A stretch of 64,000 bases of DNA from assembly GCA_963920635.1 (NCBI GenBank), contig OY987299.1, forward strand, positions 131,809,373 to 131,873,372, in the 5' to 3' direction. Shown in pieces: positions 40,561 to 51,973 of the stretch. The position numbers and the translations under genes are program-made. Within the stretch, counting starts at the first letter, position 1, and each line of letters starts with the position of its first letter. The DNA comes from Pseudeuparius sepicola. Its lineage: Eukaryota > Arthropoda > Insecta > Coleoptera > Anthribidae. The notes beneath the pieces were generated by a model. That model made no database searches, was not told the origin of the DNA, and was given only the letters and a program-made list of their open reading frames with translations.

Positions 40561-41833
40561 TACTATAGAAACAGACACCAAACGCGTTGGCTAACTGGTT
40601 TTGTCGGCCCGCTCGCTGGCAGAAGTGCTTTGTTGCCGTATTTCAAAGTTGATGGTAGACGCGACGATGTTGAAAAAAATATAATACATGTTTTATCACA
40701 CCGCGTTAAAAATAAATGATAAACAAAAATGAGTAAGTGGTCGCGTGATGCGAGCTTTATATTCGGTATTACAGAGTTCATAAATTCGGCTTCAATATGC
40801 TAAAACTTGTATTCGCCAGTAAATAACGACAACGCGTATAGGAAATCTCGCAACGCTGCCCGCATTTTTTAGAAACGTGTTCTTTCCTGCGTTGAACTGT
40901 ACAAGATATTCAACAATCAAAACGTATTTATATTACACTTTTTGTATTTTAGATTAGAGTTTCTAAAAAAATTATGGGACATGACATGACAAACAACCGT
41001 TTTTTTATTTTTAATATTAAATTTTATGTAAATTAAATGTTTTCATTATACACTAGGTTTACTTTTAAACATATACACCAACACTTTGAGTGGTTCTGTT
41101 GACTATTCAACTGCTTTGAGTTGATTCCATGGTACATTTGACTTGCCAGATGCCTTTAAAATTCCTAATTTGCTCATTTTACGGATTTCTATATGTTTAA
41201 AGATAGACACCCTGTATGTTGACAATGGTATTTTTATTTTTAACACGCTAAATCACCGTATACTTTTTTCATGTAATCTATCCATATAATGTTAGTCTAC
41301 GAGTGAATACCTACTTATCTTGCTTTCCAAGTTCAAAATTTATTTTCAGATATAATAAATAATGCTACGCCACTGAAGCAAACAAGGGGTCAATTTTAAC
41401 GAGCACTTTAAAATATAACTAATGGAGCTTTAGGGAACGTAAAAATCAAATAATAACAGGGTTGAGGTTTTTGTTATATGGATTTTAGGCTCGAGAGTCT
41501 TGCGGTCCTAAAATTTAATGAAAGCTTCGACTTTTGTACGGCTGCCGTAGTAATTGATGAACTTTTTTAAACTGCGGATTCTATTATATTATAGAAAGTG
41601 GTTGGAACGACCAAATCTCTATCAAAACATTTAACATTTGTCGCCAGCAAAAGCGTAATTATCAATCACTTACTTCACTTTACTGCATTTTTGAAGCAAA
41701 GATTAAAGTGGTAAAAGTTGAAGTTACCAAGTTTTCTTTTGCTTGTAATTTCTAAACAAACAAAATGAAAATAAATCATTAGTAAAAGTTTCTAAGGAAT
41801 AAAACAGGCTGCCTAAAAATTCAGAAACAGGTA
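40561..41833. other. Unassigned interval with fragments of other repeats
   Basis: GC-rich to 40660, then AT-rich. 41085-41165 resembles a segment of the fold-back at 49780-51032. A CACCCTGTATG tip occurs at about 41208. No gene. Confidence 0.4.
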
Positions 41834-43343
41834 TACAGGGTGAGTTTTTTTCGATGCTCACTATGCGGATCTCGGAAACTAGCAGAGCTACAAAGGTTAA
41901 ATGGGGAAAGAATTGCTGTTTTGAATGCTCAATCTAATGCTCCTTTTGGATTTTTAAAAAAGTTCATGGCTCACTATATATTTTGAAAAGAGTGATTTTT
42001 TGCTATTTCATCAGATCTCTGTAGCTCCGTTATTTCTGATTATACAGAAAAACTGTAGAGAAAAAATTTTTAGATAATTTTGGGCTTAATACGACAATCT
42101 GATTTTTGAGATATATATTTATATACTTGTGTTTTTTTAAATGTAAATCATAGTTAGCTGTGGCCTTATACAATCGGCCATTTTTTGAGCTTTCTAAGGA
42201 TATAATACCCGGCATAGTTATTATAAAAAATAAAGGAGCTATAGCTAATTTTTTAAATTTTCACAGTCAGCCATGGAATATTTTCATAATTACATTCTAT
42301 TTTATAATATGACATACTTCAAAACTTTCAAATATTTTATTTTTAGATGGTAACAAAATGTAACAAAATAAAACGAAAATTATCATGATGGAGCTTCACC
42401 GCATAATTATTTGGCCGTAAGAATTTACCTAGATCAGCTCTACCCAAATAGGTGGATAGAAAGAAATAGACCTATTTCCTGGCAGCCCCGATTCCCCGAT
42501 CCCCCGATTTGTCTGTTTTGGATTTCTTTTTGTGGGGAACAGTGCAAAATAAAGTATCAGAGAATTGTTGAATTAAGAGTAGCTGTGTTGGAAGCTATTA
42601 GCAGTATTGACGGGCGCTCTCTAAGAAAGGCGACAAATTCAGTTTTAAAAAGATGCAGTATTTGCATAAATAATAATGGTGGATTGTTTGAACACCTTTT
42701 TTATTTTAAAAGGTGACCTTTTAAAATAATAATAATTTGAATTTGAGTTTTTTAATTTTTGTTTATTTTGTTACATTTTGTTACCGGCTAAAAACAAAAT
42801 ATTAGAAAGTTTGAAGTATGTCTAATTCGAGATCTAATTATAAAATAGAACATAATTATGAAAATATTCCATGGCTGACTATGTGAAAATTAAAAAAAAT
42901 CAGAAAATTAGCCATAGCTCCTTTATTTTTTATAATAACTCTGCCGAGTATTATATCTTTGGAAAGTTCAAAAAATGGCCGATTTTATAAGGCCACAGCC
43001 AACTATGATTTACGTTTAAAAAACACAAGTTTATGTCATATCTCAAAAATCACAAACAACATAAAAAAATGGATAAGATTATCTTATTAAGCCCAAAATT
43101 ATCTACAATTTTTGTCTCTACAGTTTTTCTGTATAATCAGAAATAACGGAGCTACAGAGATCTGATGAAATAGCAAAAAATCACTCTTTTCAAAATATCT
43201 AGTGAGCCATGAACTTTTTTAAAAATCCAAAAGGAGCATTAGATTAAGCATTCAAAACTGCAATTCTTTCCCCATTTAACCTTGGTTCTAGCTCTGCTAG
43301 TTTCCGAGATCCCCATAGTGGGTATCGAAAAACTCACCCTGTA
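41834..43343 (+). mobile_element. Fold-back mariner-like element (family M, copy 3, complete)
   Basis: TACAGGGTGAGTTTTTTTCG at the left and its inverse at the right are flanked by TA. The arms are about 560 bp and contain the CAGATCTCTGTAGCTCCGTT block and the TCGGCCATTTTTTGAGCTTT block. The centre keeps the only sizeable transposase piece of the family (42420-42716). Copies 1 (1253), 2 (38418) and 4 (47850) are shorter or truncated, so this is the reference copy. Confidence 0.95.
42414..42716 (+). pseudogene. Transposase C-terminal remnant of family M
   Basis: The frame reads VRIYLDQLYPNRWIERNRPI, then SWQPRFPDPPICLFWISF and later CSICINNNGGLFEHL. The tyrosine-leucine-aspartate start, the W-I-x-R block, the x-P-x-x-x-P-D-P-P segment (normally S-P-D-L-x-P) and the terminal C-x-x-x-x-G-G-x-F-E-H-L are in the order found at the end of insect IS630/Tc1/mariner-superfamily transposases. 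About 100 codons remain; the catalytic N-terminal half is absent. Copy 4 at 48425-48690 has the same piece with more damage. Confidence 0.75.
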
Positions 43344-43569
43344 TAAGTATTCCTGGAAAATATGTTAGATATGATCATTAAGTTTCAAAGAAAGAATTAA
43401 CAAAAATAAAGATGTTATGAAAATGACAGGTAATTAAAAATATTTTAAATGTTCTTATAAGGAAAGGAAACACGTAAGTATTTCAAATATATTTATATTT
43501 TTGAGAGTTACTATAAGTTTAAAAAATTAAGGAAAAGAGAAATTAACCACGATATTATGTTTTAACTCA

Positions 43570-43780
43570 GAATATGCAGGAAGCCATCTTATACTTCGCG
43601 GAAAATCCTTGAGATATTTGCAAATATCATGGAGCTCAGTTCAGAGAGTGTTGCAAATGCATAAGTTTAGACCATATTGTTATCGCCCAGTTCAAAAATA
43701 GAACGAAAATGATAATTATAGAAGGCGATAATAATGCCGTTTAGTGTTTGAGAGGCAAGAGGAAAATGATCAGATTATAA
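43570..43780 (+). pseudogene. Helix-turn-helix transposase scrap upstream of the PLE ORF
   Basis: One plus frame reads RGKSLRYLQISWSSVQRVLQ, then MHKFRPYCYRPVQK and a stop (about 43599-43706). The S-V-Q-R-V-L-x-x-x-x-F-R-P-Y arrangement is typical of the second helix-turn-helix of insect DDE transposases, after the DUF4817 region. It ends where the truncated PLE begins, so the PLE probably inserted into or next to a decayed DDE transposon. Confidence 0.5.
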
Positions 43781-44371
43781 AAGAATAGTTATCCTATTGA
43801 ATTTGTTGAGCAAGTTTTTCATAATTGCCAACAAAATAACAATACTAATAGAATTAGAGAAATAAATCTGGTGGACCGACCAGTAAATTTAATAGTAATT
43901 CCTTATATTCCTGGACTGTCAGATAAGCTAAAACGTATAGGCAATCTTTTTAATGTGAGAACAGTATTTAAAACCAAAAATACATTAAGATCGATGCTAG
44001 TTAAAACAAAACCATTTAATGAGTTACAAAGTTCAAAAAATTGCATTTATAAAATTCCTTGTGAATGTGGAAAGTTCTATGTTGGGGACACTTGTAGGCC
44101 ATTTAACGTTCGTTTAAAAGAACATAAAAATTATATCAGGCAAAATCAAATTTCGAAGTCAAAAATATGTGAACATTCCTTTAATAACAATCATAGGATA
44201 TTGTGGGATAGTACCAAACCAATTCTAAAAGAAGAAGTAGGAAATAGACGAAAAATTAAAGAATCTGCATTTATTCTAGGAAATACGGGCAACTGTGTTG
44301 CTGAATGTTCAGTGGAATTCAGTAAAATATTATTGCCACTTATTCAAAGAGAAGTTAGTATAGATAATTAG
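43781..44371 (+). pseudogene. Penelope-like element C-terminus with GIY-YIG endonuclease
   Basis: From a codon just after an in-frame stop (43778) the frame stays open for 196 codons. The first part, through VNLIVIPYIPGLSDKLKRIG and VRTVFKTKNTLRSML, is the linker between the reverse transcriptase and endonuclease. Then come IYKIPCECGKFYVGDT (the GIY-YIG core with its Cys residues), RPFNVRLKEHK and a CEHSFNNNHRI segment with the expected Cys and His. The endonuclease domain looks intact. The reverse transcriptase is missing: a 5-prime truncation, usual for retroelements. In life this protein copies RNA into chromosomal nicks. Confidence 0.9.
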
Positions 44372-44530
44372 ATAAAACATAGGGTACAATATCAGGCAGG
44401 TGGCTAGGCTATTGTTTCTGTTGTCATGACATTTTAACCTGAAATTTATTAATCTGTCACTTCACTTTGACGTGACATGATCTTTGAGAAAGGAGGAAGA
44501 TTTATCCTCCGAAAGCTCAGAAAACAAATT
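44372..44530 (+). other. PLE 3-prime UTR with hairpin followed by GAAA
   Basis: About 120 bases after the endonuclease stop, GGAGGA and TCCTCC (44492-44497, 44505-44510) form a stem followed directly by GAAAGCTC. The preceding CTTTGAGAA is in the position of a hammerhead CUGANGA core but does not match it. It may be a degenerate ribozyme or a conserved 3-prime structure; the complete hammerhead-like motifs in this window lie at 1.0 and 33.3 kb. Confidence 0.4.
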
Positions 44531-44749
44531 TGTTGAAGTTATTTTTTGAGTTACACGTTTAAAGTTTCGTTCATTTAGTGTTAAGAATTTATCAATTTTC
44601 GAGGCAACTTGAAAAAGTTGTCTTTCAATCAGTTTGGTGGCGAAAAACCCAATTAAAAATTAAATGGATCTGTTTGCGCCACAAATAAATTTTAGAAAAT
44701 ATAATAGGTGCGTATTTTTATCACTCTAAAGATTACACTATACTAAGTA

Positions 44750-45475
44750 CTTAAAAACTAATATATAAACAGCGATTGATACGACATTTAAAAACAACTA
44801 CTCTCGGCCCCGGGCGGCGAACATTATTAATTTTCCCATGCCCCAACCCAACCACTAATCTAATATTCGACGAAATTAGCCCGAGACACATGTTACGCCG
44901 GCCAGCATTAGGTACAGGGTGTGTAGGTGGGTGCGGTGATGCGATCGGCAGGTGGTAATACGAGTACGCACGTTCGATTTCGTTGGCTGTCGGCCGAACG
45001 CACACGTACGGGTGATTCATTTGCCTTTCTATTAAAATTAAGCCGGGCAAAGTATAGCGGGCGTGACGCAATTTTACGGGCCGGCGGAAACGCGGAGTGA
45101 GTGCGGGGAATGCGAGAAATGTGTAATAATTGTAACGCTGTCGGTTTTCACTTGTAGGTGTCATACGTCGAAGATAAAACAGTTCTGCAATTTTTTTATT
45201 TCTTGGGGTCAAAAAGTTTAACATGTAAATTGTTTGCAACAACTGCCAGAATTGAAATACATTGGTACCTACACGCGCGGCCCTTGAAATCGTTCCAATA
45301 CGTGCGGACGCAAAGGCGTTCAACTGACAACGTTGCAATTACCCCTCCCCTCTCTCGCTGTTTGAAAGCCAGCGATAACCTTAAAAGCGTAAGTGACGGC
45401 AAATCTAACATCTTATTACGCCACATTACCTTACGTGACATTGCCAGTTACATTGCAAAAAAACAGTAAATACGG
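44750..45475. other. GC-rich unique island, candidate regulatory DNA
   Basis: CpG-rich (CGGCCCCGGGCGGCGAAC, CGGGCCGGCGGAAACGCGG) with ATTATTAATTTTCCC and TAAAATTAAGCC blocks. A 195-residue minus-strand frame (44751-45338) runs through it, but 60- to 100-residue frames are open simultaneously on the other strand. Long frames are expected from low stop-codon density in GC-rich DNA, and no domain is recognisable. Confidence 0.4.
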
Positions 45476-45479
45476 CGCT

Positions 45480-45935
45480 GTTAGGATGGCCTTATAGATT
45501 GCCTGAATAATAGTGGAAAATCTTATAACCCTACCCACGGACATTGGTGGCTTTTTTCGCGAAAGTATTTCTACAACCTCGAATAGAGCCGTTCTAAAAA
45601 TCGAAGGAGGTGGTAAATCTCCTAATTGGGTGTCGTACTTTCCTCCGGTACCAAAAAGAACCTCGAAAATCCGATATCTAAGAGAAATTCCCGATTCACG
45701 ATTAACCACTTTCGAGAAACGGGACGGCTGTAGAATCAACGAAACCGACGGAAAATCCTCTGAAACCGCTATTGGAAATTGCTTGTTTTTTCTCATGATA
45801 CAATATTATATCATGGTTTTTCTCATTTCTCGATTTTTCGGGGGCCCGGGAAGCATCAGAACCTCACCCGAGGACTCCAGGGAAGCTTTAAAAATTGAAA
45901 TAAACCAAAGATTTGGTTCGCGGTTAAGATAACGA
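45480..45935. repeat. Dispersed repeat R, copy 1 (partner 52540-52770)
   Basis: About 230 bp (45525-45760) align with 52545-52768 in direct orientation at visibly high identity; landmarks are GCCGTTCTAAAAATCGAAGG and GAAACGGGACGGCTGTAGAA. Frames are open on both strands (121 and 139 residues) but differ between copies by indels, so coding is not supported. The element type is unknown. Confidence 0.7.
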
Positions 45936-46754
45936 AGTGTAATAAACGAATGTAAAAAACCATTACGAGATTCTTCTATAATAACACAAATATACTTAGA
46001 TATTATACCTTATTTTTATTTAACTAATACCACTTTGACAATCAAAGAAATCCGCGTAATTTCACGTTACGTGAATCTCAAAACTCCAAGAAACTGTGTA
46101 AAACTTTAAATCCACTTTCTTATAATGATAGTGCGGTAATTTATTAACCTATTTTCGTTGACTGACGTATCGCAATTTTTATTTTCTACGGGGAGGAGCG
46201 GGTCGGTACGAGGCAATGTAGGGGAAGTTGTTGATTTGAGAAGCCGTGGAATTGGCGCAACGTTGCCGCACTTACCCGAAATTCTTGATTTCTTGCTTAT
46301 TTCTCATGCCTAGTGGAACGATTTCTGAGGCCGCGCGTGTACCTATTATATCAGTTTTGAAATATTGGGTATAACAAAATTTGGGCTCTTAAAAATTAAA
46401 TTAGGCATCGGTAAAAAAATTGTAATGGCAATGACGCATTTTTTATAAAGCAAAAGTTACCATTTCATATTTTTGATCTGTCACACTTTTTGCCACAGGT
46501 TGTTCTGTAAAAAATGTGAGAAAAATTATTATCTATGGCAAATTTTACTCAACAGCTCCGCAAAATGTAGAATATTAAAATATAAAATGCTGAAAATATG
46601 GTGCTGTTGAAAAATACACACTCCGCCGATTCTAACTAAGATATTCTATGCGTTGCGGTATTTTGGGGAGTTTTACAGCCAATTTTTTTATTTTCCAGAT
46701 TATTTAGTAACACATATCATAAGAAATAAGAAACCGAAAAATGTTACGCACAAC
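45936..46754. other. Unassigned interval
   Basis: Includes a short imperfect palindrome TTTCACGTTACGTGAAT (46058 region) and a G-rich patch at 46190-46240. No gene or repeat partner. Confidence 0.35.
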
Positions 46755-47238
46755 TAGAGGTTTAACATCACGGAAAAAAACAGGAAAAATTGGAAAAAAC
46801 AAGGTTTTTTCCGTTCTTTTTTCCCGAGGCCCAAAAATTGGAAAAATTGGAAAAAATGGAAAATTTCAGATAAAATTCGAATAAACAAAATAAACAAAGA
46901 AAGTTGAAGAAACACTCAAATTATATTTTTTGTACACCTTCATATTTTGCTCGAAAAAACCTCAAAGAGTATAAAAATAGCATATTTTGATAGTAATGCT
47001 TTATTTAAAACAAATTAAATAAACAAAAAACTTATTGATCAACAATAAAAAACTAAAAACAATAATTCTATTTAACTTTTTATTATATATTATATAAATT
47101 TTTTTATTTAAAAATATTTATTGTTTCTTTTTTATTTTCTACCATTAAAAAAAATTTGTTTTTTTTTTCCAAATTTTCCGGAAAAAAAACTGTTTTTTTT
47201 TTTCGACGATCAATTTTTCCGGAAATTTTAAATCTCTA
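46755..47238. mobile_element. 484-bp hAT-type MITE with perfect 8-bp target duplication
   Basis: The tips TAGAGGTTTAACAT (left) and TAGAGATTTAAAATTTCCGG (inverse of right) are flanked by CGCACAAC on both sides (46747-46754, 47239-47246). Subterminal sequence is full of GGAAAAATTGG-type repeats on the left and their complements on the right. There is no coding capacity. The 8-bp duplication indicates hAT (or another 8-bp superfamily). Confidence 0.85.
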
Positions 47239-47246
47239 CGCACAAC

Positions 47247-47849
47247 AATTAAATTCGTAGTAATAAACTCAATGAATAAAGATGGCTTTATGCAGCACTC
47301 GTTATCACTTTTCTATCACTTCATTATAATTTTATAGAGCAGATTACAGTAGATTACAAAGATAAAAGTGAGATAGTAATGAAATTTTAAGGAAATGAAA
47401 ACTGCATAAAAACCTCGTGCAACAAGCAACATTATGAACATTTATCTTTTTATTAATGATAATGAAGCGGCAGTGAAGTGAAATACGTAGAAACAAATGT
47501 AATAAGCTCAATGAAAATAAAAAAACACTTACACGCAAATATTGCTTTAGCGATTAAGTACGTAGATACGTAGAAATAAATATAATATAATGAATGAAAA
47601 TAAGAAATATTACTTACTGGCTAATTTCTCTCAGCCTTTTGCACCATTATTCTATCATTTTGAATCTTTCGATAATTATCGATATATATGTTTGCCAGTG
47701 TAGCCAAACATTTTACTATTAACTGATGATAGGATACATCGCAAGAACAATTATTTCCTTCTGTTAACAACGACATATTTTGCAGAATTTTGAGACAAAT
47801 TTGCAGTAGTTTAACAAATCTGTAATTACGTATTGCCCCTGTTTTTTTT
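47247..47849. other. AT-rich interval, nothing recognised
   Basis: AATAAACTCAATGAATAAA-like sequence occurs three times (about 47262, 47497 and 47575), in degraded form. No gene. Confidence 0.35.
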
Positions 47850-49043
47850 TTGGAAACTAGCAGAGCTAGAACAAAGGTTAAATGGGGAAAGAATTGCAGT
47901 TTTGAATGCTCAATCTAATGCTCCTTTTGAATTTTTAAAAAAGTTCACGGCTCACTAAATATTTTGAAAAAAGTGATTTTTTGCTATTTTTTCAGATCTC
48001 TGTAGCTCCGTTATTTCTGATTATACAGAAAAACTGTAGAGGCAAAAATTGTAGATAATTTTGGGCTTAATAAGATAATCTGATCCAATTTTTTTATGTT
48101 GTTTGTGATTTTTGAGACAAAAACTTGTGTTTTTTAAATGTAAATCATAGTTGGCTCTAGCCTTATAAAATCGACAATTTCTTGAGCTTTCCAAAGATAT
48201 AATACTTGGCATAGTTATTACAAAAAATAAAAGAGCTATGGTTAATTTTCTGTTTTTTTTTTTTTAATTTTTACATAGTCAGTCATGGAATATTTTCATA
48301 ATTACGTTCTATTGTATAATAAGACATAATTCAAACTTTCAAATATTTTATTTTTAGCTGGTGACAAAATGTAACAAAATAAAACAAAAATTATCATGAT
48401 GGAGCTCCACCACATAATTACTTGCCCGTAAGAAATTACCTAGATCAGCTCTATCCAAATAGTTGGATAGGGAGAAATAGACCTATTTCCTGGCAGTACC
48501 GATCCCCCGATTTGTCTGTTTTGGATTTCTTTTTGTGGGGAACAGTACAAAATAAAGTATGAGACAATTGTTAAATTAAGAGCAGCTGTTTTAGAACCAA
48601 TTGCCAGTATTGACAGGCGCTCTCTAAGAAAGGCGACAAATTATTCAGCTTTAAAAAGATGCAATATTTGATTGTTTGAACACCTTTTTTATTTTAAAAG
48701 GTGACCTATTAAAATAATAATAATTTGAATTGGAGTTTTTTAATTTTTGTTTTATTTTCTTACATTTTGTTACCAGCCAAAAACAAAATATTAGAAAGTT
48801 TTAAGTATGTCTAATTATAAAATAGAACGTAATTATGAAAATATGCCATGGCTGACTGTGAAAATTAAAAAAAAAAACAGAAAATTAGCCATAGCCCTTT
48901 TATTTTTTGTAATAACTATGCCGAGTATTATATCTTTGGAAAGCTCAAAAAAATGGCCGATTTGATAAGGCCACAGCCAACTATGATTTACATTTAAAAA
49001 AACACAAGTTTATGTCATATCTCAAAAATCGCAAACAACATAA
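47850..49043 (+). mobile_element. Fold-back mariner-like element (family M, copy 4, truncated)
   Basis: The left arm begins at GGAAACTAGCAGAGCTAGAA, without the outer ~40 bp. The right arm breaks at 49043, inside the block that precedes the CAGATCTCTGTAGC sequence, so about 300 bp are missing. The centre (48425-48690) retains the same transposase C-terminal piece as copy 3, with deletions and frameshifts. Confidence 0.85.
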
Positions 49044-49537
49044 GCTGTATATGCACGGACACCGTGCCGTAAAGCCGCGTGCCTCGGTGCTCCTCAACTG
49101 AGAACTGTGAGCGTGAAGGGGATGGCTGCAGGCCTTCTATACCTTGTGCCTCGGCTCTGCTCTATTGTTACCTTTTTCCTCTGAGATATCGACGCTATCT
49201 CTCCAGATCTGTGATCTGAAAACCATGCGTTGGCTACAGTTTTCAGCAGCCGATTATCAAACGAGAAATAGGCGCACAACTCGCCTTGACGGTGGCCGAA
49301 GACAACGCCCGTCTCCTTTGTGTTTTCGTCCGGCCGATTTTATCGCGCGCTCCACACAACGATAGCCGAAATAATAACAATCAGTAGCAATCAGATCTAT
49401 CGTCTATCGGCCGAATAATGACGAGAATTAGATCAAGTCGTTGAAGGGGCACGTCAGTTAATAATTAGTCCGGAGTAAGTGTAACACACTTGAATTGAGT
49501 AATGTTGATTCGATGAGGATTATCGGATTATTGTATG
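49044..49537. other. GC-rich unique island
   Basis: Begins GCTGTATATGCACGGACACC exactly where the family M arm breaks off. CpG-rich to 49440, with a TTAATAATTAGTCCGG block at 49457. Overlapping frames on both strands (49094-49279, 49144-49365) have no domain. Confidence 0.35.
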
Positions 49538-49779
49538 TAGTCCAAGAAAATTATATGTGTAGAAAAAAATTCTTATCAGGTAGATATTTTCAGGGTTGGT
49601 TGTGGGTACCGTCCGGAGATATAACCCCAAAAAATCTCCATCTAAATCGTGTTACGAACCCCCCAATAGGGGTGGTACTTAGGAGTGCGCCCCCAGTTAA
49701 CCCTGAAAAAAATCAGCTTGTTTTAAAGATATTCTTTTTCTCCCTTATAAAGCACTTTAGCTAGTGGTGATCTTTTACC

Positions 49780-51032
49780 TACAGGGTGTCCAACTTTAAA
49801 ACTGTACAAATCCGTAACATCTTCATTTTTAGTGATAATCGCTTAAGCATTTTTTTGTTTGAAAGGCCTTCAAAAACCGCTTCTTTTGACCTTCCTACCA
49901 TTTTCAAAATGCAAATCCAGGGCCGGCTGCGATTTTTGTATACCCCCGATTTTCACGAAAACCTTTCAGCGATTTTTTTATTTAAAATCTGACCCCACAG
50001 TATTAATCAGAACATCCCAAAACCCCTATATACCAAATTTGAATAAAAAATATATCTACAGGGAGTTCCATTCTGTAGGGTGTCAGAATTGAGCAAAATA
50101 GGAATTTTAAAGACATCTGGCGAGTCAAGTGTGCCATGGAATCCCTTCAAAACAGTTGAATGGTCAATAGGACCACTCAAAATGTTGGTGTGAAGAGATT
50201 TACTACAAAAATATACAGGGTATTTTTCTCTGATCCATCGCAAAGTTCTGAAATTTTATGAAACTTATACGGATCAAGAGTGCTCTGGAATCATTGAAAA
50301 AATATTGATAAACACAAAAGTAATGTATTTCTGTACAAAATGATAACTAACAAATAAATCAATTTCAAATTATTGGACCTTTCTCAACAAAGTCACTGTC
50401 TAAGATGATACATTTTCTGTGCGTTTCCTGTTGTGGCACACCAGCCACCTTAACTGATATGGACTTACTGACTGGCAGGCTTCTGTATTTTTTAGATTTA
50501 GTTCATTTATAGTGTGTGTAGCGGTTTTGATATACTCTATTTTTGACCCGTATAAAGTTCCAAAAATTTAGTAATTGAGATTGCACAGATAAGAACACTC
50601 TGTATATTTTGTATAGAACCTTTGCACACCAATACCTTGAGTGGTCCTATTGACCATTCAACTGTTTTGAGGGGATTCCATGGCACACTTGACTTGGCAG
50701 ATGCCTTTAAAATTTCTATTTTGCTCAACTATGATACCCTGCAGAATATAACTCCCTGTATATTTTTTGTTCAAATTCGGTATGTGGGGGTTTTGGGGTG
50801 TTCTGATTAACGCTGTGGGGTCAGATTTTAAATAAAAAAATCGCTAAATGGTTTTCGTGAAAATCGGGGGTATAAAAAAATCGCAGCCGGCCCTGGATTA
50901 GCATTTTGAAAATGGCAGGAAGGTCAAAAGAGGCGGCTTTTGAAGGCCTTTCAAATAAATAAAGTTTAGGCGATTATCTCCAAAAATGAAGATTTTACGG
51001 ATTTGTACAGTTTTAAAATTGGACACCCTGTA
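49780..51032. mobile_element. Inner fold-back 1 (TACAGGGTGTCCAAC ends)
   Basis: TACAGGGTGTCCAACTTTAA and its inverse (51013-51032) flank arms of about 600 bp sharing GAAAGGCCTTCAAAA, AGGGCCGGCTGCGATTT and GGCACACTTGACT blocks on opposite strands. The centre is near 50400. The six frames in this span are mirror-image arm sequence. A diverged partial relative lies at 41085-41215. Confidence 0.9.
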
Positions 51033-51107
51033 TATCTCGTGAAGTATTGAAGTTAAAAAAACTTCATAAGGGAAAGTTGTAGAGAATGTAATAATTAATG
51101 TACAGGG

Positions 51108-51973
51108 TACAGGGTGGTGCATTATAAATTGACACCCCCTTAACTTGCTAGTTTTTGAGGTTAGAAAAAATTTTTTTACAAAAGTTTTAGATACTAATAT
51201 AAAGTTTTTGTGACGCTATTGGACCGTGAACAGTGTGTTATAGAAAGCCGTGGCAGACATAACTTATGTTTTTTAAATGGAACACCCTATATATTTTTGC
51301 ATTTTTGAAATCTGCTCATCAAGGCAATTAAAATGATATTAAACTTTGTGGCATTATCTTTTTCCGTTTTTGAAAAATCTCGTTTTCAAATTTTATACTA
51401 AATTTATTTAACTCGAATTTGCGGATCTCGTGATAAAGATAGATGATCGATGTAATAACAAAAAATATTTGTTTTGAACACGAGAGTAATATAGTTTAGG
51501 AGCCTTTTCAAATTTTACTGATTATATTCTCGAAATAAAGAATTTCAGGAAAATCGTAAAAACTCCTAAATATTTTGGAACTTCACTATGTTACTCTCTT
51601 GTTTAAAACAAATATTTTTCGTTATTACATTGATCGTCTGTCTTTATCACGAGATCTACAAATTCGAGTTAAATAAATTTAGTATAAAATTTGAATACGG
51701 AATTTTTCAAAAACGGAAAAAGATAATGCCACAAAGTTTGATATCATTTTGATTGCCTTGATGAGCAGATTTCAAAAATGCAAAAATATATAGGGTGTTC
51801 CATTTAAAAAACATAAGTTATGTTTGCCACGGCTTTCTATAACACACTGTACACGGTCCAATAGCGTCACAAAAACTTTATATTAGTATCTAAAACTTTT
51901 GTAAAAAAAATTTTTTCTAATCTCAAAAACTAGCAAGTTAAGGGGGTGTCAATTTATAATGAACCACCTTGTA
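51108..51973. mobile_element. Inner fold-back 2 (TACAGGGTGGTGCAT ends)
   Basis: TACAGGGTGGTGCATTATAA at the left and the inverse of TACAAGGTGGTTCATTATAA at the right. The arms pair over about 400 bp (CGTGGCAGACATAACTTATG, ATTGCCTTGATGAGCAGATT) around a centre near 51540. A stray TACAGGG just to the left (51101) suggests repeated use of the same target. Confidence 0.9.

Larger units (their letters stand above)
40272..41378 (-). mobile_element. Possible DNA transposon with CAGGGGCGTAGC / GCTACGCCACTG ends
   Basis: CAGGGGCGTAGCTC at 40272 and GCTACGCCACTG ending at 41378 are short inverted tips in the hAT style and bracket the promoter and first exon described next. I found no matching target duplication (GCACAGTT against AAGCAAAC), so the pairing may be fortuitous. 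Within it, 41025-41215 contains two blocks shared with the fold-back at 49780-51032 (a TTGACTATTCAACTG-like segment and a TTCCATGGYACAYTTGACTT-like segment). Confidence 0.35.

Noticed and set aside
39825..41378. hAT element from CAGTGGCGGCGTCAGG to GCTACGCCACTG
   Set aside because: Flanking 8-mers (CGGAACAC, AAGCAAAC) do not match and the tips agree for only a few bases.
44476..44520. Third hammerhead ribozyme downstream of the PLE ORF
   Set aside because: The stem and GAAA are present, but the CUGANGA core is CTTTGAGA and no cleavage triplet is in place; kept only as a structured 3-prime element.
44751..45338. 195-residue minus-strand frame, the longest in the window
   Set aside because: Frames are open on the opposite strand at the same place, composition follows the GC-rich DNA, and no domain or splice context is recognisable.
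45431..45932. Overlapping 121- and 139-residue frames on opposite strands
   Set aside because: The second copy of the repeat at 52.5 kb has indels that break both frames, so neither is conserved as protein.
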